A stretch of DNA of 5,000 nt, from the NCBI GenBank assembly GCA_030628975.1, contig DAOVPZ010000099.1, positions 1 to 5,000 of the forward strand, given 5' to 3'. Every line of letters begins with the position of its first letter. The first letter of the stretch is position 1. The notes beneath the pieces were generated by a model. The model was not told the origin of the DNA, ran no database searches, and saw nothing but the letters and a program-made list of their open reading frames with translations. The DNA is from Candidatus Cloacimonadota bacterium. GTDB taxonomy: Bacteria; Cloacimonadota; Cloacimonadia; JGIOTU-2. A program made the translations under genes and the position numbers. This document shows positions 1 to 4,732 of the stretch, piece by piece.

Positions 1-144
1 TATGCAAAAAAAGTTCTGGAAGCTCTTGAAACTGCAAAAAAACAGGGGAAAGGTACAGCTTCTCTTGGCAGAAAAATGATTGATAAGCCTGTGGCTGATA
101 GAGCAAGAAGAATTATTCGGATGAGCGTGGAGCGGAGTGCGTAA
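1..144 (+). CDS. CitE / HpcH-HpaI aldolase-like protein, C-terminal end (partial)
   Basis: The window opens inside a plus-strand reading frame of 47 codons ending in TAA at 142-144. The fragment contains an alanine-rich helix (residues 1-14 as seen), then G-x-G followed by SLGRKMIDKPVADRA. That GkMID-x-P-x-x-x-RA ending is typical of the C-terminus of the citrate lyase beta-subunit / malyl-CoA lyase / HpcH-HpaI aldolase family, which cleaves or forms C-C bonds of CoA-linked or free hydroxy acids using a divalent metal in a TIM barrel. The barrel and metal site lie outside the window, so the exact substrate (citryl-CoA, malyl-CoA, methylmalyl-CoA) cannot be told. The last seven residues, MSVERSA, and the stop are encoded by the first three units of the heptad array, so the natural terminus was probably rewritten by the repeat. 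Family is fairly sure; member is not. Confidence 0.75.
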   Translation, partial: YAKKVLEALETAKKQGKGTASLGRKMIDKPVADRARRIIRMSVERSA

Positions 145-235
145 AGCGTAGAGCGTGGAGCGTGGAGCGTAGAGCGTGTAGCGTAGAGCGGAAAGCAGAA
201 AGCGAATAGCAGGAAGCAGGGGGCGGAAAGCGGAA
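124..235 (+). repeat. Heptanucleotide tandem array, 16 units
   Basis: From 124 to 235 the sequence divides into 16 consecutive 7-base units without any slip in register. Every unit has GC at its second and third bases. Units 1-9 follow AGCGTRG, with AGCGGAG and TGCGTAA as units 2 and 3. Units 10-16 drift to AGCGGAA / AGCAGGA / AGCAGGG. The borders are sharp: the bases before 124 and after 235 do not fit. The array is GC-rich in an AT-rich window. It overlaps the last codons of the aldolase-like gene and lies downstream of the four-helix-bundle gene, which reads toward it. Units 7-10 form one arm of the inverted repeat with 748-773. Confidence 0.9.
165..190 (+). repeat. Left arm of 26-bp perfect inverted repeat
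   Basis: Positions 165-190 are the exact reverse complement of 748-773 (26 of 26 bases). Both arms are built of the same heptads: AGCGTAG, AGCGTGT, AGCGTAG, then AGCG. The match stops at once on the inner side and is only partial on the outer side. The arms enclose the 272-694 gene with 557 bases between them, so a transcript spanning both could fold into a long stem. Confidence 0.9.
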
Positions 236-271
236 AGTTGTGTATTATATTTTAAATAATCTTAATATTTG

Positions 272-694
272 TTAAAAATTTTTACACCAATTTTCTGGAC
301 TTGCCATCATTTTGGTTAACATACGACAAATGTGGTCATAATTGTCATGTAATTTGGTATACTCATCATCTGCAAGATATTTACACTTTAACGAAAAGTC
401 AAGCCAAACCTCTGTCTCTGCAGATTCAGTATCAGCATCGCTCAATTTACTAACAAAATGAGAAGGATATCGTCGTTTACGCCAAGCTTCAGCAATATTT
501 CCGCATACAGAGCGAGAAGAACGAAGAATCTGGTCAGTAAGTGAGTATTTTTCTTTCATAGGCCATTTCTTAGAAAGTTCATAGATACACATTGCAGATT
601 TAAATGCCAACTTGTAAACGGTAAGTTCTGTGTAATTATGGACAAAATTTGTATTTCGTGAATGTTTCATAGATTTTGTATTTTTAATTACCAT
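272..694 (-). CDS. Four-helix-bundle protein, 23S rRNA intervening sequence (S23) / Avd-like family
   Basis: The 140-residue product matches the four-helix-bundle family first known from ORFs in intervening sequences of bacterial 23S rRNA and related to Avd, the accessory protein of diversity-generating retroelements. Visible family marks are YTELTVYKLA at 21-30 opening helix 1, the SLTDQILRSSRSVCGNIAEAW block at 51-71 (helix 2, with the signature NIAEa), the basic RKRRYPSHF turn at 72-80, SKLSDADTESAETEVWLDF at 82-100 (helix 3), and a last helix from about 109 to 130. Known members form basic pentameric barrels that bind nucleic acid; a function outside rRNA is not established. The first ~19 residues are extra to the family. 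ATG at 694 is the first possible start because TAA lies two codons upstream, but no ribosome site is well placed (GAGG is about 26 bases away), so M9 is an alternative. No rRNA or reverse transcriptase lies nearby. GC-rich heptad arrays flank the gene. Confidence 0.88.
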   Translation of the reverse strand: MVIKNTKSMKHSRNTNFVHNYTELTVYKLAFKSAMCIYELSKKWPMKEKYSLTDQILRSSRSVCGNIAEAWRKRRYPSHFVSKLSDADTESAETEVWLDFSLKCKYLADDEYTKLHDNYDHICRMLTKMMASPENWCKNF

Positions 695-744
695 TTTTTA
701 TATATTAACACTTTTCTTTACCTCTAATTTTTACCTACCAAATT

Positions 745-779
745 CTACGCTCTACGCTACACGCTCTACGCTCTCTGCT
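745..779 (-). repeat. Heptanucleotide array, 5 units, opposite orientation
   Basis: Read on the minus strand from 779 down to 745 this is five in-register heptads: AGCAGAG, AGCGTAG, AGCGTGT, AGCGTAG, AGCGTAG. It is the same word family as the 124-235 array but inverted, so the arrays face each other across the four-helix-bundle gene. It ends one base from the hairpin beginning at 780. It therefore sits between the upstream end of the small gene and the 3' end of guaB. Confidence 0.9.
748..773 (-). repeat. Right arm of 26-bp perfect inverted repeat
   Basis: Exact reverse complement of 165-190, made of four heptads less two bases. It lies upstream of the four-helix-bundle start (694), separated from it by an AT-rich stretch of about 50 bases that shows no convincing promoter. 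Confidence 0.9.
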
Positions 780-811
780 CCCCGAATTCTATCTTCTTAG
801 ATAATTCGGGG
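780..811 (+). terminator. Hairpin at guaB 3' end, probable plus-strand terminator
   Basis: CCCCGAATT at 780-788 pairs perfectly with AATTCGGGG at 803-811. Four further pairs (ATCT 791-794 with AGAT 799-802) close a TCTT loop, leaving two bulged bases. On the plus strand the stem is followed by CTTCTTT (812-818), as in an intrinsic terminator. On the minus strand it is followed by GAGCAGAG without a U tract, so it should work poorly for guaB, whose stop codon (789-791) lies inside the stem-loop. A plus-strand terminator here makes sense for the aldolase-like gene, which now ends 636 bases upstream. This suggests that the heptad cassette was inserted between that gene and its terminator. Confidence 0.7.
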
Positions 812-2264
812 CTTCTTTAACAATTGAGACATCATGCGGATGACTTTCTATTAATGACGCTTTGGACACTTTTGTAAATTTTGTATTTGTTCTCATCTCT
901 TCTATATTTGCAGCTCCGCAGTATCCCATCCCAGCTTTTAATCCACCAATTAGTTGATACAAGTATGCAGAAAGAGGTCCTTTATATTCAATCCTACCTT
1001 CAATTCCTTCAGCAACTAATTTTTCACTTGTGATTTTTTGATTTGTTTCAATATCATTTTGAAAGTATCTATCTTTACTTCCAGCTTTCATCGCACCTAT
1101 TGAGCCCATACCACGATAATATTTATATCTTCTACCTTCATAAATAATATCTTCGCCGGGACTTTCATCAGTTCCTGCAAAAAGAGACCCAATCATAACT
1201 GAATGTGCACCTGCAGCTATAGCTTTTGCAATATCACCTGAATATTTAATTCCACCATCTGCAATAATTGGGACTTCATTTTTTGCGATCTTTGCACAAT
1301 TCATTATTGCTGATAGTTGGGGAACTCCAACTCCTGCAATTACTCTTGTTGTACATATAGAGCCAGGTCCCAGTCCGACTTTAACAGCATCAGCTCCGGA
1401 AAGGATAAGGTCTTTGGTTGCTTCACCTGTTGCAACATTTCCAGCAATAAATTCTTGATTGGGAAACTTTGCTTTTAATTTTTTCAATGCAGAGATTGCC
1501 TTTTCACTATGACCGTGGGCTGTATCAATAACTATAACATCTGCGCCAGCATTAATTAATTCAGTAGCTCGTTCTAAAAAATCTCCTACAACCCCAATTG
1601 CAGCACCAACTAATAATTGCCCTCGACTATCTTTTGCAGCATTAGGAAATTTTATATTTTTCAATATATCTTTTACAGTTATCAAACCTTTTAGAATAAA
1701 ATCATCATCAATAATAAGAAGTTTTTCAATACGGTTTTTGTGTAAAATATGTTTGGCTTTTTGTAATGAAGTTCCTTCAGGAGCAGTAATAAGGTTTTTA
1801 CAGGTCATAAATTCAGTAACCTTCTTTGATAAGTTTTCAGCAAATCTTAAATCACGATTAGTAATAATTCCAAGCAATTTCCTATTTTTTGTAATTGGAA
1901 TACCAGAGATATTTTTCTCTAACATCAAGGTAAAAGCATCTTTTAAATTTGCTTCTGGTCCTAATGTTATTGGATTTTTAATTATTATACTTTCCGATCT
2001 TTTTACCTTTCTCACCTCTACAGATTGTTGTTCAATAGAAATGTTTTTATGTATGATTCCTATTCCACCCTCTTTTGCAATTGCAATAGCCATTCTGGAT
2101 TCAGTAACAGTATCCATTGCAGAACTGATTATTGGTATATTTAAAATGATGTTTTTTGTTAATTTTGTAGCCACCTCAATATCTCTGGGTACCACTCTAG
2201 ACCTGGCTGGTAAAAGTAATACATCATCAAAAGTTATACTTTCGCTTACTATCTTATTATTCAT
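789..2264 (-). CDS. guaB: Inosine-5'-monophosphate dehydrogenase
   Basis: This 491-residue protein oxidises IMP to XMP with NAD+, the committed step of guanine nucleotide synthesis, in the cytoplasm. The length is usual for bacterial IMPDH (about 485-495). Landmarks in order: TFDDVLLLPARS at 11-22; SSAMDTVTE at 47-55; tandem CBS domains at about 92-210 inserted in the TIM barrel; DTAHGHS at 247-253; GPGSICTTR at 299-307 with catalytic Cys304; DGG at 336-338; the phosphate-binding MIGSLFAGTDESPG at 357-370; YYRGMGS at 382-388; the flap dyad Arg399-Tyr400 in DRYFQ; and EGIEGR at 419-424. The C-terminal HPHDVSIVKEAPNY is typical. All catalytic residues are present, so it should be active. ATG at 2264 has a good ribosome site, GAGG, five bases upstream (2270-2273). 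The gene follows the kinase in the same direction after 183 bases of repeat-rich DNA. A TATAAT box on the minus strand at 2364-2369 could serve it, but no clear -35 is seen. Confidence 0.98.
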   Translation of the reverse strand: MNNKIVSESITFDDVLLLPARSRVVPRDIEVATKLTKNIILNIPIISSAMDTVTESRMAIAIAKEGGIGIIHKNISIEQQSVEVRKVKRSESIIIKNPITLGPEANLKDAFTLMLEKNISGIPITKNRKLLGIITNRDLRFAENLSKKVTEFMTCKNLITAPEGTSLQKAKHILHKNRIEKLLIIDDDFILKGLITVKDILKNIKFPNAAKDSRGQLLVGAAIGVVGDFLERATELINAGADVIVIDTAHGHSEKAISALKKLKAKFPNQEFIAGNVATGEATKDLILSGADAVKVGLGPGSICTTRVIAGVGVPQLSAIMNCAKIAKNEVPIIADGGIKYSGDIAKAIAAGAHSVMIGSLFAGTDESPGEDIIYEGRRYKYYRGMGSIGAMKAGSKDRYFQNDIETNQKITSEKLVAEGIEGRIEYKGPLSAYLYQLIGGLKAGMGYCGAANIEEMRTNTKFTKVSKASLIESHPHDVSIVKEAPNYLRR

Positions 2265-2280
2265 AAATACCTCGATTTAA

Positions 2281-2447
2281 TTCAACACAGAAGAACGCCC
2301 CAGTGAAATAAGAAAAATGATTTCACAGGACAGACGGATAAGGCTAATGAACACTGAAAGGATATTATATTTAATAAATAAATATTATTAATCAGCGTCA
2401 GTCAGCGTCTTTATTCAGTGTTTTTCAGTGTGCTATTTTGTGCTATT
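2281..2447. repeat. Repeat-rich intergenic region between kinase and guaB
   Basis: No gene is visible. Three doublets spaced by exactly 10 bases lie side by side: TCAGCGTC at 2392 and 2402, TTCAGTGT at 2414 and 2424, and GTGCTATTTT at 2430 and 2440. The last copy runs into the kinase stop codon (2448-2450). AACACTGAA (2350-2358) is inverted relative to TTCAGTGTT (2414-2422), so these ends could form a stem around the AT-rich middle (2360-2390). Toward guaB, GTGAAAT (2303-2309) and ATTTCAC (2320-2326) form a 7-bp stem with a 10-base loop. The wording resembles dispersed intergenic repeats seen in uncultured FCB-type genomes, which is recollection rather than a search result. A promoter for guaB may lie inside. 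Confidence 0.65.
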
Positions 2448-4127
2448 TTAATACTCAAACCCACTACCTGAGATGAATTCCCGTAAAATTGAATTTCTTG
2501 GTATTGTATTTTCTGGAATATTCAGGAAGAAAGATAGCAGGTAAGTAAGCCTTTGAGCTTCACTATATTCATAAGATTCTGGGGGAACTTTTTGCAAGGC
2601 AGGAATTGCATATTTTTTAAGAACACCCATTTCATATACTAATGCTGAGTTAAACATAGAATCTGATTCTTCTTGAAATTTAAATACATATTTTTGCTCT
2701 CCAGCTTTAATAGAATCCCATCTCTTAATAGTCTGGTATGCAGAATATCCCCTGAAGAAAGAATCTCTGACTATCCTACGAAGAATTCTTGTATCAGAAG
2801 TGGATATACGGTTATGATTATCAAGGTTAAGCTGTGTTAAGGCACTTACATAGATTTTATATTTATTCCTTCTTTCTAATCCCGGGCTGAGTTTATCGTT
2901 AATAGCATGAATTCCCTCAATAAGAAGAATCTTTTTAGAATCCAGCCTTATTTTCTGCCCCAATTTTTCCCTTTTACCTTCAAAAAAGTCATATTTTGGG
3001 ATCTCAACTTCTTCACCATTCAGGAGATATTTGATATGCTTATTTACTAAATCTTTATCTAATGAATTGATAGATTCAAAGTCATAATCACCATTTTCAT
3101 CCTTTGGGGTTTTACTTCTATCTAAAAAATAATCATCAAGAGAGATCATAAGAGTGGATAATCCATTTACTTTTAATTGAATTGCTAGTCTCTTGGAAAA
3201 TGTTGTTTTTCCTGAACCAGAAGGGCCTGTAATGAGAATAATTCTCACTGAATTACGCTTTTGAAAAATATCATCTGCAATTTGTGCAATCTTCTTTTCA
3301 TGGAGTGCTTCAGAAATCTGAATTATTTCATCGATTTGAAACTCTTCAACTTTCTGATTTAAAGTTGAAACATAAGATAAGTCAAGGATATTTCCCCAGC
3401 GTTCATATTCAGTAAAAATTTTTAGAAGATTTGGCTGACTTTGATATTTTCCAATCCTGTCTGGATTATCAACTTGTGGAAATCGAAGCACCATTCCGGG
3501 AGGAACATATTGTAAATCAAATAATTTTAAATAACCTGAAGATGGTACAAGAGGACCATTGAAGTAGTCAAAATATTTACCAAATTGATATATCAATATT
3601 TTTTTGTCTTTGCAATATTTTAAGAGGTTTACCTTTTCATCTTTATTTATAAAGATTTTTTGTGCTTGTTGTAAATCAATTTCTTTCATAATGAATTTTT
3701 CATTATTATTAATCCGTTCTTGCATTCTCTTTTTTAACTTGGTAGTATCGCTCTCAGTAAGGAGGAATCTTGAGAAGGTTTCAATATAATAACCATCTGC
3801 TAATGAATGTTTAACCTCAACTCGAGCATTTTCAAAAAGTTCATGAGCAGCACATATAAGAACCATAGATAGAGAATCTTGATAAACTCTCATTCCCTCT
3901 TTTGTGCTAATATCTAAGATTTCAAGTGTACAGTCGGTTTCTATTCTTTTTTCAAGACTTACTATATTATTATTAATCTTTGCTGCTGTAATTATATATT
4001 TTTCTGACCAGGGTAGATCCTTTGGAGATTTTATTTTCATCTTTTGAATTATTTCAAGAGGAGTAGTTTTATCTTTATAATTAACAACTTTTTTAACAAT
4101 ACCATTTTTTATTATTTTTATTTTCAT
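2448..4127 (-). CDS. TGS / ThrRS-like / uridine kinase-type nucleoside kinase fusion
   Basis: The 559-residue protein has three parts. Residues 1 to ~72 form a TGS domain. Residues ~80-260 resemble the threonyl-tRNA synthetase second additional domain (AAHELF at 93-98, EVKHSLADGYYIE at 104-116). Residues ~294-530 are a P-loop kinase of the phosphoribulokinase/uridine kinase family. The kinase shows Walker A GPSGSGKTTF at 301-310, SLDDYF at 329-334 (substrate/metal aspartates), NGDYDFES at 345-352, IPKYDF at 376-381, LLIEGIHA at 401-408 and the arginine-rich TRILRRIVRD at 446-455. The architecture and length match a conserved family in anaerobic bacteria, usually annotated as nucleoside or uridine kinase. 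Only two of the editing-type histidines (H95, H107) are apparent and there is no tRNA-binding region, so tRNA editing is unlikely. The substrate is not proven; uridine to UMP is the family expectation. ATG at 4127 begins the TGS strand MKIKIIKNG. No Shine-Dalgarno sequence precedes it; see the promoter at 4134-4162. Confidence 0.93.
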   Translation of the reverse strand: MKIKIIKNGIVKKVVNYKDKTTPLEIIQKMKIKSPKDLPWSEKYIITAAKINNNIVSLEKRIETDCTLEILDISTKEGMRVYQDSLSMVLICAAHELFENARVEVKHSLADGYYIETFSRFLLTESDTTKLKKRMQERINNNEKFIMKEIDLQQAQKIFINKDEKVNLLKYCKDKKILIYQFGKYFDYFNGPLVPSSGYLKLFDLQYVPPGMVLRFPQVDNPDRIGKYQSQPNLLKIFTEYERWGNILDLSYVSTLNQKVEEFQIDEIIQISEALHEKKIAQIADDIFQKRNSVRIILITGPSGSGKTTFSKRLAIQLKVNGLSTLMISLDDYFLDRSKTPKDENGDYDFESINSLDKDLVNKHIKYLLNGEEVEIPKYDFFEGKREKLGQKIRLDSKKILLIEGIHAINDKLSPGLERRNKYKIYVSALTQLNLDNHNRISTSDTRILRRIVRDSFFRGYSAYQTIKRWDSIKAGEQKYVFKFQEESDSMFNSALVYEMGVLKKYAIPALQKVPPESYEYSEAQRLTYLLSFFLNIPENTIPRNSILREFISGSGFEY

Positions 4128-4133
4128 GATTTA

Positions 4134-4162
4134 ATTAAAAAGATAGAGAATATTATTGTCAA
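4134..4162 (-). promoter_or_regulatory. Sigma-70-type promoter placing +1 on the kinase ATG
   Basis: On the minus strand TTGACA (4162-4157), a perfect -35 box, is followed after 17 bases by TTTAAT (4139-4134), a good -10 box. Six bases then separate the -10 box from the ATG at 4127, so the expected +1 coincides with the A of the start codon. The lack of any purine-rich ribosome site before the ATG fits a leaderless mRNA. A second possible -10 (TATAAA, just upstream of TTGACA) would give a short leader, so the leaderless reading is inference. Confidence 0.55.
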
Positions 4163-4165
4163 ATT

Positions 4166-4188
4166 TTATAATTCATTTGAAATTATAA
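4166..4188. repeat. Inverted repeat just upstream of the kinase promoter
   Basis: TTATAATT (4166-4173) and AATTATAA (4181-4188) form a perfect 8-bp dyad with a 7-base spacer, directly upstream of the -35 box. It could be an operator or only AT-rich symmetry. There is no U tract to make it a terminator. Confidence 0.35.
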
Positions 4189-4233
4189 GATTCAAGAGTT
4201 TAAGGATTGGAATCTACTTAATCCAAATAAATA

Positions 4234-4272
4234 AAAATCCCCGAACTAAACAATTGGCAATCCGGGGATTTT
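4234..4272 (-). terminator. Intrinsic terminator downstream of the ABC stub
   Basis: AAAATCCCCG (4234-4243) pairs perfectly with CGGGGATTTT (4263-4272) around a 19-base loop. On the minus strand the stem is followed by TATTTATTT, giving a U-rich tail. On the plus strand the tail is weaker (ATTTTATAAT). It lies 24 bases past the stop of the ABC fragment and would insulate the kinase promoter from transcription coming from the right. Confidence 0.8.
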
Positions 4273-4296
4273 ATAATCTATTTTGAATTCAATTAC

Positions 4297-4467
4297 CTAC
4301 CCAGCATTCGGTGGCATAAAGCAGGTCATAATTTTCAAAGTAGTTGTTTTCCCTGCTCCATTTGGACATAAAAATCCGACTATCTCACCTTTTGGAATCG
4401 TGAAAGAAATATTATCTAAGGCTCTTAATTGACCATAATCTTTTGTTAGATTTTGAACCTGAATCAT
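4297..4467 (-). pseudogene. ABC transporter ATP-binding protein, N-terminal stub
   Basis: ATG at 4467 opens a 56-codon frame that reads as the start of an ABC-2/GldA/NatA-type ATPase: MIQVQNLTKDYGQLRALDNI, then IPKGEIVGFL, a Walker A at 34-41 (CPNGAGKT), TLKIMTCFMPPNAG, and TAG at 4297-4299. In the family the text continues for about 200 more residues with the Q-loop, LSGGQ signature, Walker B and H-loop; all are missing here. The first Walker A glycine is replaced by Cys34, another sign of decay. AAGGAG lies about 11 bases upstream, so the 5' end still looks expressible, and an intact terminator follows within 25 bases. The simplest reading is an internal deletion that joined the first 56 codons to the old 3' flank. 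A functional 56-residue peptide is possible but unsupported. Confidence 0.85.
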
Positions 4468-4547
4468 AAACTTTATTACTCCTTTTAAATTAAATTTTAT
4501 ATATAATCTTTAGTTGGGTCATTCTTTTCTAAACGATGTATAAATGA

Positions 4548-4572
4548 GTCAAGATTTTTGATAAATCTTGAC
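4548..4572. repeat. 10-bp inverted repeat between the divergent stubs
   Basis: GTCAAGATTT (4548-4557) and AAATCTTGAC (4563-4572) form a perfect 10-bp dyad with a 5-base spacer. Neither side carries a U tract, so it is unlikely to be an intrinsic terminator. It sits between the divergent 5' ends of the ABC and AroQ-like stubs, as an operator would. The right arm contains most of a TTGACA box (4568-4573), but no -10 box is seen at the proper distance. Confidence 0.6.
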
Positions 4573-4603
4573 ACAAAATTCAAAATCCAAATCCAAACAA
4601 CTT

Positions 4604-4654
4604 ATGAAAAAAATATTTATTGTAAATGGTTCAGACCTCAATTTCCTGGGTTGA
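4604..4654 (+). pseudogene. AroQ-like (type II 3-dehydroquinate dehydratase) N-terminal remnant
   Basis: ATG at 4604 reads MKKIFIVNGSDLNFLG and then stops at TGA (4652-4654). Type II dehydroquinate dehydratases begin with a near-identical strand and loop, MKk-I-(hydrophobic)2-NGPNLNLLG, followed by x-REP-x-(I/M)YG. Reading through the stop gives KEMNFF, which lines up loosely with that REP-x-IYG segment. Similarity then fades before the next in-frame stop at 4718-4720. The family normally has about 145 residues with a catalytic Tyr and His, none of which remain. Two of the signature positions have also changed (P to S, N to D). No ribosome site is visible. A match of this length could be chance, but the order of identical positions is hard to dismiss. 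Confidence 0.55.
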
Positions 4655-4699
4655 AAGGAAATGAACTTTTTTAAAAATGAGAGCGGGTTTATAGTTATC

Positions 4700-4727
4700 T
4701 TGAAGTGTTGGGAACACTGAATAAAAT
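4700..4727 (+). promoter_or_regulatory. Possible promoter with embedded dyad before the endonuclease III-like gene
   Basis: TTGAAG (4700-4705) and TAAAAT (4722-4727) are spaced by 16 bases, and the expected +1 falls at or within a base or two of the ATG at 4733. A perfect dyad, AGTGTT (4704-4709) and AACACT (4713-4718), lies between the boxes where a repressor could act. Against this, AACACTGAATAAA (4713-4725) also occurs on the minus strand at 2422-2410 inside the repeat-rich intergenic region, so part of it may be repeat debris. Confidence 0.3.
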
Positions 4728-4732
4728 CTTTG

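Noticed and set aside
124..235. CRISPR-like array
   Set aside because: The units are seven bases with no unique spacers, and no cas genes are present.
124..780. Diversity-generating retroelement, because the small protein resembles Avd
   Set aside because: There is no reverse transcriptase and no template/variable repeat pair with adenine-biased differences. The flanking repeats are short heptads in inverted orientation.
1738..2280. 180-residue plus-strand open frame opposite guaB
   Set aside because: It lies antisense to a clearly coding guaB with intact motifs, and its product is the hydrophobic low-complexity text expected of a shadow frame.
3604..3789. 61-residue plus-strand open frame inside the kinase gene
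   Set aside because: Antisense shadow of the kinase; no ribosome site and no recognisable motif.
789..4127. Kinase-guaB operon
   Set aside because: The same direction and related pathways invite it, but 183 bases of repeat-rich DNA and a separate ribosome site leave co-transcription unproven.
4044..4286. 80-residue plus-strand open frame over the kinase start and terminator
   Set aside because: It crosses the kinase 5' end, the promoter and the terminator hairpin, and its product is AT-driven Phe/Ile/Asn text.
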